DNA from: Oleiagrimonas sp963817755
GTDB lineage: Bacteria > Pseudomonadota > Gammaproteobacteria > Xanthomonadales > Rhodanobacteraceae
Direction: 5' to 3'
NCBI GenBank assembly: GCA_963817755.1
Contig: CAWFPB010000003.1
Location: forward strand, 1,054,001-1,118,000
Length of the DNA stretch: 64,000 nt
This document shows, piece by piece, positions 38,676-47,462 of this stretch. The notes below the pieces were generated by a model that ran no database searches, was not told where the DNA came from, and worked only from the letters and a program-made list of their open reading frames with translations. The translations under genes were made by a program, and so were the position numbers. The number at the start of each line of letters is the position of its first letter. Within the stretch, counting starts at the first letter, position 1.

Positions 38676-39433
38676 GAGGACACCTCCGGCAGGCGACGCG
38701 TGCTGTCGAGGAATCGGCGCACGTGGTCGCTGGCCGGATGCCGCCGCAACGTGGCGTAGTCGCCTTCCTGCACGATGTGCCCGGCGTGCATGAGCACCAG
38801 ATGCGAGGCCAGCCAGGCAGCTTCGGCTACATCATGGGTGACCAGCACCACGGTCTTGCCGAGTTCGGCGAACATGCGCCCCAGCTGCTCCTGTAGTTCG
38901 TGGCGCACGATCGGGTCGAGCGCTCCCAGCGGCTCGTCCAGCAGCAGCACGGGCGGATCGAGCATCAGGGCCCGCATCAGGGCCACGCGCTGGCGCTGCC
39001 CGCCGGACAGCTCGGCCGGGAAACGCTGCAGCAGTGCCGGCGACAACTGCACCCGTTCGGCCAGTTCGCTGGCGCGGGTCCGAATGCGCGCCGGATCCCA
39101 GTCCAGGCAACGCGGCAGCAACGCCAGGTTGCCGAGCGCGCTCAGGTGCGGGAACAACCCGCCCTCCTGGATCACGTAGCCCATGCGCCGGCGCATACGT
39201 TGCAGGTCCCGCCCGTCGAGCGGCTGGTCGTCGAAGCGCACCTCGCCGCGATCGGGGTAGACCAGCCCGGTCAGCAGGCGCAGCAGCGTGGACTTGCCGC
39301 TGCCGCTGCTGCCGATCAGGGCCGTGACCCGGCCGCGTGCAAGCGACAGGGACACGTCGTCCAGCGCGCAGGCACCGTCGAAGGCCTTGGCAACGCCGCG
39401 CAATTCGAACATCGGCGAGTCCACCGGTTTCAT
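38672..39433 (-). CDS. ABC transporter ATPase of the betaine/choline (OpuCA/ProV-like) type
   Basis: A 253-residue ATPase with Walker A GSSGSGKST (residues 41-49), Q-loop VIQEGGLFPHL, signature LSGGQRQRVALMRAL, Walker B VLLLDEPLGALD and switch His in LVTHD. It lacks the C-terminal CBS domains found in OpuCA/ProV, so osmotic sensing through CBS is not expected. It precedes the fused permease gene with four-base overlap; the two genes would make a complete importer. Confidence 0.93.
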   Translation of the reverse strand: MKPVDSPMFELRGVAKAFDGACALDDVSLSLARGRVTALIGSSGSGKSTLLRLLTGLVYPDRGEVRFDDQPLDGRDLQRMRRRMGYVIQEGGLFPHLSALGNLALLPRCLDWDPARIRTRASELAERVQLSPALLQRFPAELSGGQRQRVALMRALMLDPPVLLLDEPLGALDPIVRHELQEQLGRMFAELGKTVVLVTHDVAEAAWLASHLVLMHAGHIVQEGDYATLRRHPASDHVRRFLDSTRRLPEVSS

Positions 39434-39610
39434 GCCAGCCCGCCCCTCGTGATCCCCGCTGCACTCATGGCTTCATCATACCCGTCCGGTTCCCGGCTCC
39501 ATGCAGCGCCACCCGGGTAGGCATTTTCGGCATTTCACATGCCGATCCGTGACATTGGCACCGTTCCTGCATGAGATGCACTGAAGCAACCCGATCGGAG
39601 TTCCATCGCC

Positions 39611-39925
39611 ATGCACCTGTCCAAACCGGAAATCCTGCTTGCCCTGCGTTCGCCCGACAGCGGCTGGCTGGGCGTCATGGCGACCGTGCTCGACGAAGCC
39701 AACAAGGATCCCCGCTTCAATGCCGCACAGCGCGGGATTCTGCGCCAGTTGCTGCTCGAGGGCAGCATGCCGGAGGACGTCGGCGATGCCGCGCGCCATC
39801 GGGCCGCCGTCTTCGAGACCCAGATCATGCGCGACTGCCAGGCTGCGCAGCAGACCGACGAGTGCGACGGGGAGCCTGCCCCGGAACGTCCCAAACTGAC
39901 GCTGGTCGGCAATCTCAACGGCTGA
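39611..39925 (+). CDS. Conserved-looking small protein of unknown function
   Basis: A 104-residue soluble acidic protein, beginning MHLSKPEILLALRSPDSGWLGVMATVLDEANKD and ending in KLTLVGNLNG. It is predicted mostly helical, without cysteines forming motifs, signal peptide or membrane helix. A GGAG ribosome site lies about nine bases upstream of the ATG and an intrinsic terminator lies 57 bp downstream, so it is a monocistronic unit. I do not recognise a family. Confidence 0.7.
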   Translation: MHLSKPEILLALRSPDSGWLGVMATVLDEANKDPRFNAAQRGILRQLLLEGSMPEDVGDAARHRAAVFETQIMRDCQAAQQTDECDGEPAPERPKLTLVGNLNG

Positions 39926-39982
39926 AACCGCACGCAGTTTTCGCGACACTTCAACTGTTTCGCGCAAGTCATTGATTTGATA

Positions 39983-40012
39983 CCCTCGGTACCGAACGTA
40001 CCGGGGGTTTTT
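39983..40012 (+). terminator. Intrinsic terminator after the 104-residue gene
   Basis: Stem ccctcggtac/gtaccggggg (10 bp with one G-U) with loop cgaac, followed by five T. It ends immediately before the GTG at 40014 of the next gene. Confidence 0.85.
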
Positions 40013-40013
40013 C

Positions 40014-40559
40014 GTGTCCACAGCCCGCCCAATGCCCAGCTGTCCTGCCGCCGGCCGGCCCTTCCTGCCCCGCGCGTTCGTCCGCCTGGCCTGCGCCGCC
40101 TGCCTGCTGATGCTGGCCGCATGCGCCACCAACCGGCCACGCACCACCGGCGCGAACCCGCCGCCGCCGCCGCAACGCGCCTCCGAGGACGTGCTGTTCC
40201 ACGCCATCGGGCTGGTCGGCACGCCCTACCGCTGGGGCGGCAATACGCCCAGGAGCGGGTTCGACTGCAGCGGCCTGGTCGACTACGTCTTCCGTACCTC
40301 GGCCGGCCTGGACCTGCCGCGCACCTCGCACGCGATGTCGCGCATGGACGCCCCGCGCATCACCGACATGTCGGCCCTGGCCAGCGGCGACCTGCTGTTC
40401 TTCCGCACCGAGCACCATCGCATCAGCCACGTCGGCATCTATGTCGGCAAGGGCCGCTTCGTGCACGCCCCCAATACCGGCGGCAAGGTGCGTCTGGACG
40501 CGCTGTCCAATCCGTACTGGCACCGCCATTTCGCCTTCGCACGCAGGGTGCTGGACTGA
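40014..40559 (+). CDS. NlpC/P60-family lipoprotein (C40 peptidase)
   Basis: Predicted outer-membrane or periplasmic lipoprotein cutting peptidoglycan stem peptides. The 181-residue product has a hydrophobic signal with lipobox LMLAAC near residue 37, a Pro-rich linker, then the NlpC/P60 domain with catalytic Cys in FDCSGLVDYVF and His in ISHVGIYVG. The first possible start is GTG at 40014, directly behind a terminator T-run; the ATG at 40032 is an alternative that keeps the signal peptide. Similar to E. coli Spr/MepS or NlpC. Confidence 0.9.
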   Translation: MSTARPMPSCPAAGRPFLPRAFVRLACAACLLMLAACATNRPRTTGANPPPPPQRASEDVLFHAIGLVGTPYRWGGNTPRSGFDCSGLVDYVFRTSAGLDLPRTSHAMSRMDAPRITDMSALASGDLLFFRTEHHRISHVGIYVGKGRFVHAPNTGGKVRLDALSNPYWHRHFAFARRVLD

Positions 40560-40670
40560 TCGCTGCCGCCCCACGCCGGCATTCCGTGGCACAGGACCGT
40601 ACAGCGTCTGCCAAACCTGCCACGAATGATTGAACGGCCCGGTCGCTTGTGCCTGCGTGCCCGACCCGCC

Positions 40671-40772
40671 ATGATCCATGACGTTGTGTCCACCATCGGC
40701 CATGCCGTGCATGCCGCGGCTGCGACCGTCGCAGGGCACTCCCCGCTTCATCATTCCGGGAGGACAACATGA
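40671..40772 (+). CDS. Possible 33-codon His-rich upstream reading frame
   Basis: An ATG frame of 33 codons (beginning MIHDVVSTIGHAVHAAAA) ends in a TGA that overlaps the ATG of the permease gene (ATGA). Six of its residues are His. The frame could couple translation to the permease or act as a leader peptide. It has no clear ribosome site, and it could be chance. Confidence 0.25.
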   Translation: MIHDVVSTIGHAVHAAAATVAGHSPLHHSGRTT

Positions 40773-42481
40773 ATCAATCGGGTACCTCGGTGGACCCCAA
40801 CGCCACCGACGACCATCGACTGAACCGCCACATCGGCATCATCGGCCTGCTCTTCACCGCGGTCGGCTCGATCATCGGCTCGGGCTGGCTGTTCGGCGCA
40901 CTCAATGCCGCCCAGATCGCCGGACCCGCCTCAATCCTGGCCTGGGCCATCGGCGGCATCATGATCATCTTCCTGGCGCTGTGCTATGCCGAACTGGGCA
41001 CCATGTTCCCGGTGTCCGGCGGCGTGGTGCGCTTCCCGCATTTCGCCTTCGGCTCGTTCGCCAGCTACACGCTGGGCTGGATCACCTGGCTGGCGGTGGC
41101 CTCCACGACCTCGATCGAGGTCCTGGCGGCGCTGCAGTATTCGACCAACTACCTGCCCTGGCTGCAGCACCTGCAGGACGGCGTGCCGGTGCTGACCGGC
41201 CCGGGCTTCGTCGTGGCCGTGGCCATGCTGGCCCTGTTCAGCCTGATCAACGTGGTCGGCATCCGCTGGTTCGCGCACCTCAACAACGCCCTGGTGTGGT
41301 GGAAGCTCGTCATCATCTGCGTGGTGATCGTGGCCTTCCTGATGACCGCCTTCAACGGCGCCAACTTTACCGGCGGCCTCACCGACCATGCCGACAAGGG
41401 CGGCTTCATGCCGTTCGGCTGGGGCGGCGTGTTCGCCTCGATCGCCACCGCCGGCATCGTTTTTTCCTACCTGGGCTTTCGCCAGGGCGTGGAACTGGCG
41501 GGCGAGACCAACAACCCGCAGCGCAACGTGCCCATCGCGATCATCGGTTCGGTGCTGATCACGGGCGTGATCTACGTCGCCCTGCAGGTGGCGTTCATCG
41601 GCGCCCTGCCGGGCGGCGCCCTGGACAACGGCTGGGCCCACATCGGCACCAGTTTCAGCGGCGGACTCGACCATATCGCGGCCACCTACGGTCCGCTGGC
41701 CGCCCTGGCCACGGTGATGGGCCTGGGTTGGCTGGCCGCGCTGCTGTACATCGACGCGTTCATCTCGCCGGCCGACACCGGCCTGATCTACACCACGGTG
41801 ACCGCGCGCATCTCCTACGCCATGGGCCGCAATGGCAATGCCCCCGCGGCACTGGCCAGGGTCAATCATCGCGGCGTGCCCTGGGTCAGCGTGATCGTGA
41901 CCTTCCTGGCCGGCGTCGTGTTCCTGCTGCCGTTCCCGGGCTGGCAGAAGCTGGTCGGCTTCGTCACCTCGGCCACCGTGCTCTCATTCGGGTCCGGGCC
42001 GCTGGCGCTGATCGCGATGCGCCGGCAGTTGCCCGACCAGCAGCGCCCGTTCCGGCTGCCGGCCGTGAACGTGTTCGCCTACCTGGGCTTCCTGTCCTCC
42101 AACCTGATCGTGTACTGGTCCGGCTGGGACATCGTCTGGAAGCTGATGATCGCGGTGCTGATCGGTTATGTGGTACTGGTCATCCACGAGCTGGGCAACC
42201 GCGGAAAGACGCCCAGGCTCGAGCTGCGCTCGGGCGCCTGGGTCGTGGTCTGGCTGATCGGGCTGAGCGTGATCAGCTGGCTGGGCGAATACCCGGCGCT
42301 GGACAAGCACGCCGGCAACCTGGGCGAGATCGGCTTTGGCTGGGCGATCCTGGTGATGGCAGCGTTCTCGGTGCTGATCATGTGGCTGGCCATCCTCATG
42401 CGCCTGCCCACCGATCGCGTGCGCGAGCACCTGAAGGAACCGGCACCGGGCAAACCGGTGCTGACCGAACCCAGTCCCTGA
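40769..42481 (+). CDS. APC-family amino acid/polyamine permease
   Basis: A 570-residue inner-membrane transporter with at least twelve hydrophobic segments. The first helix carries the glycine-rich APC substrate-site motif GSIIGSGWLFG, and helix 6 has FSYLGFRQGVELAGETNNPQRNVP, including the conserved GE. GGGAGG lies just upstream of the ATG. The substrate cannot be read from the sequence. A hairpin follows the gene. Confidence 0.92.
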   Translation: MNQSGTSVDPNATDDHRLNRHIGIIGLLFTAVGSIIGSGWLFGALNAAQIAGPASILAWAIGGIMIIFLALCYAELGTMFPVSGGVVRFPHFAFGSFASYTLGWITWLAVASTTSIEVLAALQYSTNYLPWLQHLQDGVPVLTGPGFVVAVAMLALFSLINVVGIRWFAHLNNALVWWKLVIICVVIVAFLMTAFNGANFTGGLTDHADKGGFMPFGWGGVFASIATAGIVFSYLGFRQGVELAGETNNPQRNVPIAIIGSVLITGVIYVALQVAFIGALPGGALDNGWAHIGTSFSGGLDHIAATYGPLAALATVMGLGWLAALLYIDAFISPADTGLIYTTVTARISYAMGRNGNAPAALARVNHRGVPWVSVIVTFLAGVVFLLPFPGWQKLVGFVTSATVLSFGSGPLALIAMRRQLPDQQRPFRLPAVNVFAYLGFLSSNLIVYWSGWDIVWKLMIAVLIGYVVLVIHELGNRGKTPRLELRSGAWVVVWLIGLSVISWLGEYPALDKHAGNLGEIGFGWAILVMAAFSVLIMWLAILMRLPTDRVREHLKEPAPGKPVLTEPSP

Positions 42482-42503
42482 TTCCCGGTCCATGGTCTAC
42501 CAA

Positions 42504-42527
42504 TGCGCCGCACGCATGTGCGGCGCA
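42504..42527 (+). terminator. Hairpin after the APC permease
   Basis: Perfect stem tgcgccgcac/gtgcggcgca with loop gcat, followed by cttt. The T-run is short, so it may be a weak terminator between the permease and the MAPEG gene. Confidence 0.6.
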
Positions 42528-42553
42528 CTTTCATTCCCCTGCTGGAGCATCGC

Positions 42554-42955
42554 ATGCTGAACCTGCTTCCCTCGCTGGTCGTCGCCCTGACCGTCGTGCT
42601 GCTGATCTTCACGACCTTCAAGGTCGGCCTGTACCGTGGACGCCACGGCATCAAGGCCCCGGCCATCAGCGGTCATCCGGAATTCGAACGCGCCTTCCGC
42701 GTGCAGATGAACACGCTGGAGGCCAGCGTGATGTTCCTGCCCTCGCTGTGGCTGGCCACACAGTATGGCGGTGCGCCGCTGGTCGCCGGCATCCTCGGCC
42801 TGGTCTGGTTGCTGGCGCGCTTCTGGTACGCATTGGCCTACCAGGGCGATGCCAGCAAGCGTGGGCTGCCCTTCACCCTGGCACTGATGACGATGGCAGG
42901 CCTGCTGGTCTGGGGCATGGTCGGCCTGCTCCAGCACGTGTGGATGGCCGCCTGA
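42554..42955 (+). CDS. MAPEG-family membrane protein
   Basis: A 133-residue four-helix membrane protein of the MAPEG superfamily (membrane-associated proteins in eicosanoid and glutathione metabolism). The family signature is seen in AFRVQMNTLEASVMFLPSLWLA and in RFWYALAYQ. Bacterial members are often glutathione transferases. I chose the ATG at 42554 (MLNLLPSL) because the longer frame starts within the hairpin. Confidence 0.88.
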   Translation: MLNLLPSLVVALTVVLLIFTTFKVGLYRGRHGIKAPAISGHPEFERAFRVQMNTLEASVMFLPSLWLATQYGGAPLVAGILGLVWLLARFWYALAYQGDASKRGLPFTLALMTMAGLLVWGMVGLLQHVWMAA

Positions 42956-42992
42956 AAAAGGCATGACACGAAGCAAGGAGGCTACGCAAGCC

Positions 42993-43769
42993 ATGGAAGA
43001 AGTACTTGAAACCCCTGTCACAGCAGAACCACCCGTCCGGGCGCCGCGTCTCTGGGGCGCCCTGGGATCGATCGCGCTGTATGCGCTGATCCAGTTCGCC
43101 GCCGCCGTGCTGGTGATGGCCGCCCTGATGGTGGTACAGCGGATACTGCACCCCGGCATCAACCTCAAGCACCTGGCACACGACAAGCAGACCGCCTTCC
43201 TGGTGATCGGCATCAGCCTTCCGATTTCCTGCCTGGCTTCGCTGGCCGTGTTCCGTGGCCTGTACGCACGCGCCTGGCGCCGCGCCGGTCGTGACGGCAT
43301 TGGCATGCTGGGCATCCGGCCCGCCCTGTTCCTGCAACAGGTCCTGCTGGGCCTGGCCGTGGCCATCGCAGGCGGGGGGCTGACCTACCTGCTGTCCCAG
43401 GGGCATCCCGTGCATCAGGACATCATGCAGATCATGCGCAAGGCGTCCGTGGGCACGCGCCTGCTGATTGCCGTGACCGCGGTGACCTTGGTCCCGCTGG
43501 CCGAGGAAACCCTGTTCCGCGGCATCCTGCTGCCGGCCCTGATGCGGCATCTTCCGGTCGCCGCCGCGGTGGCCATCGACGCCGGCCTGTTCGCCCTGAT
43601 GCACCTGCCCGACCTGGGCTGGAAACCGGCGGGCCTGGCGGCCCTGGCCCTGGTCGGCCTGGCCTGCTGCTGGCGGCGCCTGAAGACCGGCTCGACGGTC
43701 AGTTCGGTGGCCGTGCATGCCGGCAACAACCTGCTGGCCATGGTCATGCTGCTGGCGCTCGCGCACTGA
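42993..43769 (+). CDS. CPBP-family intramembrane metalloprotease
   Basis: A protein of 258 residues with about seven hydrophobic segments. It has the CPBP (CAAX protease and bacteriocin-processing) motifs: EE-x3-R in LAEETLFRGIL, then a later FALMH and SVAVHAGNN. A strong AAGGAGG at 42977-42985 favours the ATG at 42993 over the ATG at 42963. Bacterial members act in toxin immunity or peptide processing, but most have no known substrate. Confidence 0.88.
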   Translation: MEEVLETPVTAEPPVRAPRLWGALGSIALYALIQFAAAVLVMAALMVVQRILHPGINLKHLAHDKQTAFLVIGISLPISCLASLAVFRGLYARAWRRAGRDGIGMLGIRPALFLQQVLLGLAVAIAGGGLTYLLSQGHPVHQDIMQIMRKASVGTRLLIAVTAVTLVPLAEETLFRGILLPALMRHLPVAAAVAIDAGLFALMHLPDLGWKPAGLAALALVGLACCWRRLKTGSTVSSVAVHAGNNLLAMVMLLALAH

Positions 43770-43772
43770 GCG

Positions 43773-44381
43773 TCACGCTGCCGGGCAACGCTCCAGCGCC
43801 GTGGCCCCGGCGGCCAGGTCCTCGCCCAGATAGCCGTGCGAGCCGCAGGCGACCAGCCCGGCCCCGGCAAACGCACGCCGGTACCAGGCCGCGCTGCGGG
43901 CCACGAAATTCTCGCGGTCGCCCTCGATCGCGTCGCCGCGGCAGTAGACCTCGATGAAGGCCATGCCGCGCAGCAGTTCGGAAAACCCGGAGAGTCCGCG
44001 ACGGATCTCGGCAGCCGGCATGTAGTGCAGCACGTCGGCGCACACGATCAGGTCGAACGGCTCCTCGAAGCGCAGTTCCGCCAGCTGGTCGAAGCTGGCC
44101 AGCCCGATGCGCCGGCTGCGACCGTAGCGCTCGACCACATACGGGCTCGGATCCAGGCCTCGATAGTCGACATCCGGGCGCAGGCGCCGCAGCACGGCCC
44201 GCCAGGGGGCCTCGCCGCAACCCACGTCGAGCACGTTGCGCAGCGGCCGGCCCAGATAGAACTCGGCCTGCGCCACCGCCAGCGCCACCTTGCGCCGCAG
44301 GACCGCCGGGGTCACCGCCATGTGCCGCCGATCGCGGTACCACTTGTCGTAATAGGCCCGGTCGTAGCGCTTGTCCGGCAT
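43773..44381 (-). CDS. Class I SAM-dependent methyltransferase
   Basis: A 202-residue methyltransferase with motif I VLDVGCGEAPWRAVL and motif II-like YRGLDPSPYVVERYG, then FDLIVCADVLHYM. Substrate not evident. Start at MPDKRYDRAYYDKWY (44381); an ATG six codons upstream is also possible. It is convergent with the CPBP gene with only three bases between stops, and divergent from the phosphoesterase. Confidence 0.88.
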   Translation of the reverse strand: MPDKRYDRAYYDKWYRDRRHMAVTPAVLRRKVALAVAQAEFYLGRPLRNVLDVGCGEAPWRAVLRRLRPDVDYRGLDPSPYVVERYGRSRRIGLASFDQLAELRFEEPFDLIVCADVLHYMPAAEIRRGLSGFSELLRGMAFIEVYCRGDAIEGDRENFVARSAAWYRRAFAGAGLVACGSHGYLGEDLAAGATALERCPAA

Positions 44382-44455
44382 GCTCGTGTACTCCTGCACG
44401 AAAGATGGCCGCCAAGGCTACCTTGAAACGATCCCGCAAGGATTGGATGGTAAGC

Positions 44456-45595
44456 ATGAGGCTTCCCATTTCGCGATCCGACACCATGCGCCACCGCCTG
44501 ATCCACGCCTTCGGCGTGCTTGTCCTTGCCCTGCTCGCCCCGCTGGCGACCGCCGCACCATCCACCACCGCGCACGCCGGCCTGTCCCGGGTCCGTCACG
44601 TGTTCGTGATCGTGCTGGAGAACGAGCCGTTCGACATCACCTTCGGCAAGCAGTCCCTGGCCCCCTACCTCGCGCACGAACTGCCCCGCCGCGGCGCACT
44701 TCTGCCGCACTACTTCGCCGTCGGCCACAATAGCCTGGACAACTACATCGCCATGATCAGCGGCCAGGCGCCCAATCCGCAGACCCAGCGCGATTGCCCG
44801 AGGATGACCGAATTCCACGCCACCGGTCCGCTCGACGCCCACGGCCAGCTGCCCGGCGAAGGCTGCGTGTACCCGGCGAAGGTCAAGACCGTCGCCGATC
44901 AGCTGCACGCCGCCGGGTTGACCTGGAAGGGCTACATGGAAGACATGGGCACCGATCCCCGCCGCGAGTCGGCCACCTGCGGCCACGTGCCGATCAGGGC
45001 GCACGATCACACCAACCATGCCGCACGCAACGACCAGTACGCCGACAAGCACGATCCATTCGTGTATTTCCATTCGATCATCGACGATCCGGCGTACTGC
45101 GATACCCACGTGGTCAATCTCGACCGGCTGCCGAAGGACCTCGCCTCCATCGCCGCCACCCCGAACCTGGTCTACATCACGCCCAGCCTGTGCCACGACG
45201 GCCACGATGCGCCCTGCGCCGACGGCGAGCCCGGCGGGCTGATCTCGGCCGACGCCTTCCTGCGCCACTGGGTGCCACAGATCACGGCCTCGCCGGCCTT
45301 CCGCAAGGACGGCCTGTTGGTGATCACCTTCGACGAAGGCACCGGTGGCGGTGCGTGCTGCGGCGAGCAGCCGCTGCCCGGCGGCCCCGCGCCCGGCCGC
45401 TACAACCGGGCCGGCGGCGGCCGCATCGGCGCGGTGCTGCTCTCGCCGTTCATCCGTCCCGGCACGGTGTCGGAGCGCTACTACAACCACTACAGCCTGC
45501 TGCGCAGCATCGAGAAGGCCTTCGGGCTGCCCTACCTGGGCTACGCCGGCGGCGCGGGTCCGCACGCCTTCGGGCGTGACGTGTTCACGAACTGA
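44456..45595 (+). CDS. Secreted phosphoesterase (AcpA/phospholipase C-like, PF04185 type)
   Basis: A protein of about 379 residues with a signal peptide (RLIHAFGVLVLALLAPLATAAPS). Family features are FVIVLENEPFD with the metal-binding Glu, HNSLDNYIAMISGQAPNPQTQRDC, and the late ITFDEGTGG. This family includes acid phosphatases such as Francisella AcpA and non-haemolytic phospholipases C. Starts at 44456 and 44486 both leave an intact signal peptide. It is monocistronic and divergent from the methyltransferase. Confidence 0.87.
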   Translation: MRLPISRSDTMRHRLIHAFGVLVLALLAPLATAAPSTTAHAGLSRVRHVFVIVLENEPFDITFGKQSLAPYLAHELPRRGALLPHYFAVGHNSLDNYIAMISGQAPNPQTQRDCPRMTEFHATGPLDAHGQLPGEGCVYPAKVKTVADQLHAAGLTWKGYMEDMGTDPRRESATCGHVPIRAHDHTNHAARNDQYADKHDPFVYFHSIIDDPAYCDTHVVNLDRLPKDLASIAATPNLVYITPSLCHDGHDAPCADGEPGGLISADAFLRHWVPQITASPAFRKDGLLVITFDEGTGGGACCGEQPLPGGPAPGRYNRAGGGRIGAVLLSPFIRPGTVSERYYNHYSLLRSIEKAFGLPYLGYAGGAGPHAFGRDVFTN

Positions 45596-45802
45596 TCGGC
45601 AACCGCAGCCGCATCCTCGACGAAAGGGTGCGGCTCCGGCGCAATCACCAGCTGCAGGATTGCGGTCGTGCCCGGGTACTCAACCTCCCGCGCGAGATCC
45701 CGGGCGACCTGTTCTCGCGGTGCCGGGGACGGTCGCAAAAACCAACCGTGACCGTCCCTCCATGGTGCCGTGACGCGTGATCCGGGACCGACCCGGGTAC
45801 GC

Positions 45803-46717
45803 TCAGGAAGATTCCTCGCGCGATCGCACCAGCAGGTGCTTGGCGAGCTGCCCGTGCAGGCGGCCGATGCCGCGCGCCAGGTGCAGCACGGCGAACAGCA
45901 GCAAGGCACCGAACAGGCTGACCAGGGGCACCAGCACCCAGTTCCAGCCGGCGGGCACCCATGCTTCGTTGCCCACGACCACCGTGCCATGCGGCAGGAA
46001 CAGTGCCGCCCACGGCGCGAAGGTCAGCGACAGCGAAAGTGAGATGCCGGTCACGGCGACGGTGAAGTAGACGATGCCCAGCGGCAGCATCAGCAACATG
46101 TACAGGAACGTCGACCAGGTACGCGGATCGGTGAACATGGCACCGATGCGCTTGAGCCACGGCAGTTCGCGATTGGCCGGGGCCGGCCGTCGCGGCATGC
46201 GCATGCCGAGCATGGTCTCGACGATGCGCCCCTCCACCAGCGACAGCACGCGCACCGTGCCCAGGAACAGCACCAGGAACGGCAAGCCGATGATCAGGAT
46301 CGAGAATCCGGCCGACAGGCCGATGCCGGTCACGACCCAGGTGAAGTAGAAGATGCCGGTGGCCAGCGCCAGCAGCATGTAGAACAGCGCACCGTAGGTG
46401 TGCGGGTCGGCCGCCACGCCGAAGAACTGCCCGAGGATCCCTCTTCGTGGCGGTGCCTTCGGGGTGCGGATGGCACGCTGCACGGTCACTTCCTGGTCGC
46501 GGTAGATCTCGGCGACCTCCTCGGGCGCGCCGTAGCTGCCGACCACCTCGGCCAGCATCGCGGCCTCGTCGTGGTCGGCACGCTCGGCCAGTTCCGCCCG
46601 CAGGTGCTCCTCGGCGTCGTAGAGCGCGTCCTGGATCATGGCCGGATCGGCCCCGCGCAGCGCGGCGCGCAGTTGCTTGAGGTATTCGGCAATGGTGCGT
46701 GGAACGGGGGCGTTCAT
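45803..46717 (-). CDS. HAAS/Sensor-domain membrane protein
   Basis: A 304-residue protein. Residues 1-75 form a HAAS domain (helical, MIQDALYDAEEHLRAELAERA), usually partner of PadR regulators. Two similar membrane blocks follow, about 95-180 and 195-290, each starting AADPHTYGALFYMLLALATGIFYF and TDPRTWSTFLYMLLMLPLGIVYF, an internal duplication of the Sensor domain. The start ATG overlaps the PadR stop by one base (TGATG). Function likely in membrane-stress sensing under PadR control; not demonstrated. Confidence 0.85.
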   Translation of the reverse strand: MNAPVPRTIAEYLKQLRAALRGADPAMIQDALYDAEEHLRAELAERADHDEAAMLAEVVGSYGAPEEVAEIYRDQEVTVQRAIRTPKAPPRRGILGQFFGVAADPHTYGALFYMLLALATGIFYFTWVVTGIGLSAGFSILIIGLPFLVLFLGTVRVLSLVEGRIVETMLGMRMPRRPAPANRELPWLKRIGAMFTDPRTWSTFLYMLLMLPLGIVYFTVAVTGISLSLSLTFAPWAALFLPHGTVVVGNEAWVPAGWNWVLVPLVSLFGALLLFAVLHLARGIGRLHGQLAKHLLVRSREESS

Positions 46718-47079
46718 CAGGAGGTTCCTCCAAGGACGGTGTCGACCGAGTCGCGCGTGGCCCGCCAGGTGGCGGTCCAGGCAGCCAGGGCCTCGCGGCC
46801 TTCGTCGGTGATGCGGTAGTAGCGGCGCGGCGGCCCGCTGACCGAGGGTTCGGTACGGCTGGCCAGCAGGCCGGCGGCGTCGAGGTTGCGCAGCACCGGG
46901 TACAGCGTGCTCTGCTTGCCGCCCAGCACGCCGCCGGCATCTTCCAGACGCTTGGCGATGAGATAGCCGTACAGCGGCTCCCCGGCCTGCGCCAGCACCG
47001 CCAGCAGCGCCAGCGAGACGGTGCCGGACGCCAGCTCCTTCTCGAACTTCTTCTGCAGGTGGGCACGCGCGTCGGTCAT
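46717..47079 (-). CDS. PadR-family transcriptional regulator
   Basis: A 120-residue winged-helix regulator with the PadR core SLALLAVLAQAGEPLYGYLIAKRLED and STLYPVLRNLDAAGLL, wing RYYRITDEGREALAAW, and a short C-terminal dimerisation helix (subfamily 2). It is co-transcribed with the HAAS/Sensor gene. The dyad at 47101-47113 just upstream is a candidate for autoregulation. Confidence 0.93.
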   Translation of the reverse strand: MTDARAHLQKKFEKELASGTVSLALLAVLAQAGEPLYGYLIAKRLEDAGGVLGGKQSTLYPVLRNLDAAGLLASRTEPSVSGPPRRYYRITDEGREALAAWTATWRATRDSVDTVLGGTS

Positions 47080-47100
47080 GGACTCAGCTTGTTCATAAGC

Positions 47101-47113
47101 ACAATTTCATTGT
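47101..47113. promoter_or_regulatory. Dyad operator/promoter of the PadR unit
   Basis: ACAAT-TTC-ATTGT lies 21 bp upstream of the PadR start and contains TACAAT (minus strand), a good -10 element. A repressor binding here would block the promoter. Motif match only. Confidence 0.5.
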
Positions 47114-47462
47114 ACTGAGAACTTGTGAATAGTAACTCGGCCAGAAGTCATGGCTCCCGGCCATGCCCACGATGTCGAGCAGCACGGCCGTTGGACGTCC
47201 AATCCGCGGTATCAGGGAGAGCGACTGGAGGCACTGCAGTGCAAGAGCGAGAAGGTGGCGGTAACTAGCACCAGCCTCTGCAGCGACCGACGGCAGCCAA
47301 CGCGTTACGGCGCTTCCTTCCCCCCAAGACCTGGAGTCTTCGGGAAACCCGTGGTGGCCCAGGAAAACACATCGTCTGGCTGTTCACAGCAAAACGGCAC
47401 CAGGCGCACCTGCCCCGGATTCAGACCGTTGCAAGTGAACCTGGAGCCGTCTCTCCCTTCCG
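47114..47462. other. Intergenic stretch without recognisable gene
   Basis: About 350 bp between the PadR promoter and the BNR-protein stop. Short open frames exist on both strands but none has a ribosome site, a family resemblance or normal codon use. I see no tRNA, terminator or clear inverted repeat. Base composition is a little less GC-rich than the neighbours, which may mean decayed sequence. Confidence 0.5.

Noticed and set aside
45596..45802. Hairpin-like sequence after the phosphoesterase (gccgcatcc/gggtgcggc)
   Set aside because: The pairing has a mismatch or G-U pair and no T-run on either strand, so I do not call it a terminator.
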